A stretch of DNA of 64,000 bases, from the NCBI GenBank assembly GCA_015063795.1, contig SVTL01000008.1, positions 1 to 64,000 of the forward strand, in the 5' to 3' direction. Positions 60,934 to 64,000 of this stretch are shown piece after piece. Position numbers and translations under genes: made by a program. The notes beneath the pieces are model-generated. The model did not search any database. It had not been told where the DNA came from and saw only the letters and a list, made by a program, of their open reading frames with translations. Each line of letters begins with the position of its first letter. Position 1 is the stretch's first letter. Origin of the DNA: Oscillospiraceae bacterium. GTDB lineage: Bacteria; Bacillota; Clostridia; Oscillospirales; CAG-272.

Positions 60934-60962
60934 AGCATACCACACTTTTCGTCCCCTGTCAA
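60934..60962 (-). promoter_or_regulatory. Sigma-A promoter of the riboswitch-symporter unit
   Basis: Minus strand: TTGACA (60962-60957), 17-base spacer, TATGCT (60939-60934). Confidence 0.82.
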
Positions 60963-61029
60963 GGGGTTTTGACAAATTTGTGGAATATTTTTACCAAAAG
61001 AGCATCGCCGACACCCTTTGGCACCCGTT

Positions 61030-61590
61030 TTACGGACTTGTTGCGCTGTAAGAGTACTGCTTGAGAGAGGCTTCCGACTCTCTTCCCGGCTTCTTCAGCC
61101 GCAGATCGATCCCATACGCTTCGGCGATGCGATTGAAGCAAGAGACCGAACCGTCGGTCATGCCGTAGAACGCGTCGGCCTCTTTGTGGTAGACGATGGG
61201 ACAGCCGTCGGCGGCAAACACAAACACCGCCTCCGCGTCCGTACCGCCGTCCAGCGTCAGAAGCACAGACTCGGATTCCTCAAAGCCGCAGGTCGGGCGC
61301 TCGGACAGCACATACAGCGCCACGCTTTCGGTCATCGCCTGCCCCAGAGACGAAGCCTCTTTGCCGCTGAGCGTATGGCTTTTTCCGTCAAAGGCCAGCT
61401 CGGCGGTGCAGACAACGATCAGCGGATTATAGGGCGGACGGTTCTGCGAAAACGCGAAAGCCCCTGCATACGGAGGATAGGGCGAACGGTTTTTCTCTTC
61501 AAAAATCCGATCGGACACCACCCCGAGCACGGCCGCCGAAGCGAGAAGCAGTCCGCAGACCGCCAAAAGAACGATCACACGTTTTTTCAT
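61030..61590 (-). CDS. Membrane-anchored protein of unknown function
   Basis: 186 residues: an N-terminal membrane/signal segment (VIVLLAVCGLLLASAAVLGVV, 5-25) and a ~160-residue extracytoplasmic domain (PLIVVCTAELAFDGKSHTL, VFVFAADGCPIVYHKEADAFYGM). Its ATG overlaps the stop of the preceding gene (ATGA), so the pair is translationally coupled. The family is not recognised. Confidence 0.75.
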   Translation of the reverse strand: MKKRVIVLLAVCGLLLASAAVLGVVSDRIFEEKNRSPYPPYAGAFAFSQNRPPYNPLIVVCTAELAFDGKSHTLSGKEASSLGQAMTESVALYVLSERPTCGFEESESVLLTLDGGTDAEAVFVFAADGCPIVYHKEADAFYGMTDGSVSCFNRIAEAYGIDLRLKKPGRESEASLKQYSYSATSP

Positions 61591-62303
61591 TTCCCTTCCC
61601 CCTCCTCATGCTTCACAAACAGTGCCTGTCGGGCAAGACGCTCCTCTTCTTCATAACGCCAGAGCTCTTTCATGGTCAATTGGGGCAAGGAGGCCGTCTC
61701 CTCCGTCATTTTGTACAGATACAGCGTGTTCTCCTCATAGTCTTCGGAAAAGGTAAGAATGGCGGGCTTGTGGGAACCAAGCCACATGGTTCGCCCATAC
61801 CCCTGATCCTCCAAGGTAAAGGAGGAGTACAGCATATACACATTCTCATACAAAACCACGCGCTCCAATTTTCTTCCCCACACAGCGCAGAACAGCGAAT
61901 CCTCCGGATCATCCGCAAAAATCTCCTCTAACAGGGGATCGTCCGCTAAGGGGATCCATTCGGAATCGTTCCCGAGAAAGGAAAACAAAACCTCCGGCTC
62001 TTTCCCCAAAAACACCTTAAACAGCACCTTTGCTTTTTCGGGATGAAAGTACGGTTCAAATTCGAATTTTTCGGCAGGGACCGTCAGGCTTCCCAAAAGC
62101 GTCGGCGTTGCATCGATTGTATGGAACACCTTTTCGTGGGGCGTTTCCCAGCTTTCCTTGTCGGCAATGATCGAATCCAACAGGATCGGCTCCTCGGGCT
62201 GATACCAAAGCGAAAGCCCGAAAGCCGCCGCCATCAGAAGAAACGCGCCCGCGCACACAACCAACAGCGCACCGAGTCCGATGCGGATCCAGATTCGTTT
62301 CAT
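61587..62303 (-). CDS. Membrane-anchored protein of unknown function
   Basis: 238 residues from the ATG behind AAGGAGG. It has an N-terminal membrane segment (IGLGALLVVCAGAFLLMAAAF, ~9-29) and an acidic extracytoplasmic part (FEFEPYFHPEKAKVLFKVFLG, SLFCAVWGRKLERVVLYENVYMLYSSF). It is first gene of a two-gene operon with the 186-residue protein. Both have the same architecture and may act together at the cell surface. Family unknown. Confidence 0.75.
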   Translation of the reverse strand: MKRIWIRIGLGALLVVCAGAFLLMAAAFGLSLWYQPEEPILLDSIIADKESWETPHEKVFHTIDATPTLLGSLTVPAEKFEFEPYFHPEKAKVLFKVFLGKEPEVLFSFLGNDSEWIPLADDPLLEEIFADDPEDSLFCAVWGRKLERVVLYENVYMLYSSFTLEDQGYGRTMWLGSHKPAILTFSEDYEENTLYLYKMTEETASLPQLTMKELWRYEEEERLARQALFVKHEEGEGK

Positions 62304-62373
62304 AGGTATCCCTCCTTGTCTTGCATGTGATGGAACGTATGAAAAAAGAGGATGGACTTGGGTCTTCCTCTTT

Positions 62374-62402
62374 ATCATAGCATATTATTTGTTATTTGTC
62401 AA
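62374..62402 (-). promoter_or_regulatory. Sigma-A promoter of the two-gene membrane operon
   Basis: Minus strand: TTGACA (62402-62397), 17-base AT-rich spacer, TATGAT (62379-62374). Confidence 0.85.
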
Positions 62403-62476
62403 CTTTCTCTACAAAAAGGAGAGGTTTCGACAAAGCGACCGGTAACGCAAAAGCCATAAGGCAAGGGCGGGGAGTC

Positions 62477-62782
62477 GGCTTTGCCAACGCGATAGATTCG
62501 GCTTCGCCGACGCGAGACGGTGTAGGGCGGTCGTCTTGCTCCCGCCGTGAAAACGAAGAGAAATGCACCTTCGGTGCGCGATATGTTGGCTTCGCAAACG
62601 TGATAGATTCGGCTTCGCCGACGCGAGACGTTGTAGGGCGGTCGTCTTGCTCCCGCCGTGAAAACGAAGAGAAATGCACCTTCGGTGCGCGATATGTTGG
62701 CTTCGCCAACGCGATATGCCTCACTTCGTTCGGCGCGATAGATTCGGCTTCGCCGAATGCGATATGCCCGCTTCGCGGGCGC
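62477..62782 (-). repeat. Hairpin array 7 with a duplicated 111-bp unit
   Basis: Units with GCTTCGC cores (opposite orientation to arrays 1-4 and 6), for example TTCGGCTTCGCCGA, GTTGGCTTCGCCAAC, ATTCGGCTTCGCCGAAT and GCCCGCTTCGCGGGC, with GCGATA linkers. A 111-base unit starting GATAGATTCGG occurs at 62491 and 62602. It contains GTAGGGCGGTCGTCTTGCTC and GCACCTTCGGTGC. No gene is seen from 62403 to 62784. Confidence 0.9.
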
Positions 62783-62784
62783 TG

Positions 62785-64000
62785 TTATTCCCTCTCCCCA
62801 TACTTCTGCGAGAGATAGATCAACAGCACGGTGATATCCGCCGGGGAGATGCCGCTGATGCGGGAGGCCTGCCCGATGCTGGCAGGACGGAACTTCTGCA
62901 GCTTCTGCATCGCCTCGATGCGGATGCCCTTCACCTGCTCATAATCGATATCGGGCGGAAGCAGCTTGCTCTCCAGCTTCTTGAACTTCTCGGCCTCGTC
63001 CAGCTGCCGTTTGATGTAGCCGCCGTATTTGATGCGGATCTCTGCGCCCAGCTTCACCGCGCGCGGCAGGTCGGGACGGTTGGGATCAACGGGCGCAAGA
63101 GCGTCATAATCCAGCTCGGGGCGGCGCATCAGCTCGGAAAGCTTGATGCCGGTGCTCGTCCGTGTCGAACCCTTTTCATCGAGCAGCGCCTGCAGGATGG
63201 GCGAGGGCGGGACGTTGGTCGTTTCGATGCGCTTCTGCTCGCGCTCGATGGCGGCCGCCTTTTCCAAATAGGCAGCATAGCGCGTCTCGTCCACCAGCCC
63301 AACGTCGTGACCGATGCCGATCAGACGCTCGTCGGCGTTGTCCTGGCGGAGGAGCAGACGGTATTCCGAGCGGGAGGTCATCATGCGGTAGGGCTCGTTG
63401 GTTCCCTTGGTGACCAGATCGTCGATCAGCGTGCCGATGTAAGAGGAGCTGCGCGGCAGGACGACCGGCTCGCGTCCGAGGATGGTCAGCGAGGCGTTGA
63501 TGCCCGCGATCAGCCCCTGCGCGGCGGCCTCCTCATAGCCGCTGGTGCCGTTGAACTGCCCCGCGCCGTAAAGCCCGCCGATCTCCTTGAACTCCAGCGT
63601 GGCAAACAGCTGCGTGGGATCGGCGCAGTCGTACTCGATGGCATAGGCCGTCCGCATGACCTGCGCGTGCTCAAAGCCCACCAGCGAATGGAGCATCTCG
63701 CTCTGCACCTCCTCGGGCATGGAGGAGCTGAAGCCCTGCAGATAGACCTCCTTGGTGCCAATGCCCATGGGCTCGACGAAGAGCTGATGCCGCTCCTTGT
63801 CGGCAAAGCGGACCACCTTGTCCTCGATGCTGGGGCAGTACCGCGGGCCGACGCCCTTGATCTCGCCGCCGTACAAAGGGCTGCGGTGCAAATTTTGACG
63901 GATGATCTCATGGGTGCGCTCGTTGGTATACGCGATGTGGCAGGGGAGCTGACGTCCGCCGGCAAAGGCAAAGTCCTTCGTCCGCGACGAGAAGGGCAGG
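62785..64000 (-). CDS. mnmG: tRNA uridine-5-carboxymethylaminomethyl modification enzyme, 3' part
   Basis: 405 C-terminal codons are present; the start lies beyond the right edge. MnmG signatures are YCPSIEDKVVRFADKERHQLFVEP, GLYGAGQFNGTSGYEEAAAQG, the FAD-site segment before TSRSEYRLLLRQDNADERL and the C-terminal helical part RPASIGQASRISGISPADI. With MnmE it adds the carboxymethylaminomethyl group at the tRNA wobble uridine, upstream of MnmM in the same pathway. The array of hairpins starts directly after its stop. Confidence 0.97.
   Translation of the reverse strand, partial: LPFSSRTKDFAFAGGRQLPCHIAYTNERTHEIIRQNLHRSPLYGGEIKGVGPRYCPSIEDKVVRFADKERHQLFVEPMGIGTKEVYLQGFSSSMPEEVQSEMLHSLVGFEHAQVMRTAYAIEYDCADPTQLFATLEFKEIGGLYGAGQFNGTSGYEEAAAQGLIAGINASLTILGREPVVLPRSSSYIGTLIDDLVTKGTNEPYRMMTSRSEYRLLLRQDNADERLIGIGHDVGLVDETRYAAYLEKAAAIEREQKRIETTNVPPSPILQALLDEKGSTRTSTGIKLSELMRRPELDYDALAPVDPNRPDLPRAVKLGAEIRIKYGGYIKRQLDEAEKFKKLESKLLPPDIDYEQVKGIRIEAMQKLQKFRPASIGQASRISGISPADITVLLIYLSQKYGERE

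Overview
The window is a GC-rich (by eye about 58% G+C) chromosomal segment of a Gram-positive anaerobe, most likely a gut-type Clostridia (Oscillospirales or Christensenellales-like; the family cannot be fixed from here). Reasons: strong RBSs (AGGAGG), sigma-A promoters with TTGACA / 17 bp / TATAAT, a T-box leader, a glycine riboswitch, DUF1292, type III pantothenate kinase next to an ECF S component, a MinD-like ATPase next to methylglyoxal synthase, GTP-type PEP carboxykinase, lipoproteins with lipoboxes and no outer-membrane genes. Only the first 1.6 kb (a truncated XRE regulator and a methyltransferase) is clearly AT-rich and looks recently acquired.

Left part (1.6-9 kb, minus strand): an unusual tRNA-dependent amidation operon. 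A T-box leader and a perfect promoter precede an AspRS-GatC fusion, a GatA homologue that has lost all three catalytic residues of the amidase triad, an intact-looking GatB, an asparaginase and an AlaX-type editing protein. 9.4-14.2 kb is a Gld-type ABC exporter operon (ATPase, permease, GldG, DUF4340). 14.3-20.9 kb holds a lipoprotein, a response regulator / histidine kinase / Cthe_2159-type beta-helix lipoprotein operon, and an HtrA protease.

Middle (21-48 kb): DUF1292, a structured RNA candidate (6S-like), pyrK-pyrD, MinD-mgsA, proC, three membrane or unknown genes, a DUF2383-type bundle and MntP, an ABC exporter, mnmM, coaX and an ECF S component, a lipoprotein, a ribbon-helix-helix protein, ybaK / hydrolase / cysteine synthase, a 1009-residue surface protein, an RlmL-like methyltransferase, tRNA-Thr(CGT), rsmA and pckG.

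Right part: 48.2-56.6 kb is a compact minus-strand phage packaging and lysis cassette (TerS, TerL, stabilisation-like protein, portal, scaffold-like protein, P22-type coat, two small proteins, M23 endolysin, holin) with no integrase, replication or tail genes, and with a LexA/SOS-like palindrome in front of terS. Then come a nitrilase-family amidase, a lipoprotein, a glycine-riboswitch-controlled AGCS symporter, two membrane-anchored unknowns and the 3' part of mnmG.

Nearly every intergenic gap is filled with short-hairpin arrays. Their units have variable palindromic stems around a GCGAAGC-like core and are joined by ATATC(A/G)C or AATTCATG linkers. Other structured repeat families sit beside them: a 124-bp tandem unit folding as a three-way junction, and two recurrent palindromic elements called A and B here. 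The two most unusual items are the rewired AspRS-GatC / catalytically dead GatA operon and the tail-less SOS-box packaging cassette; the hairpin arrays are the most pervasive unexplained structure.
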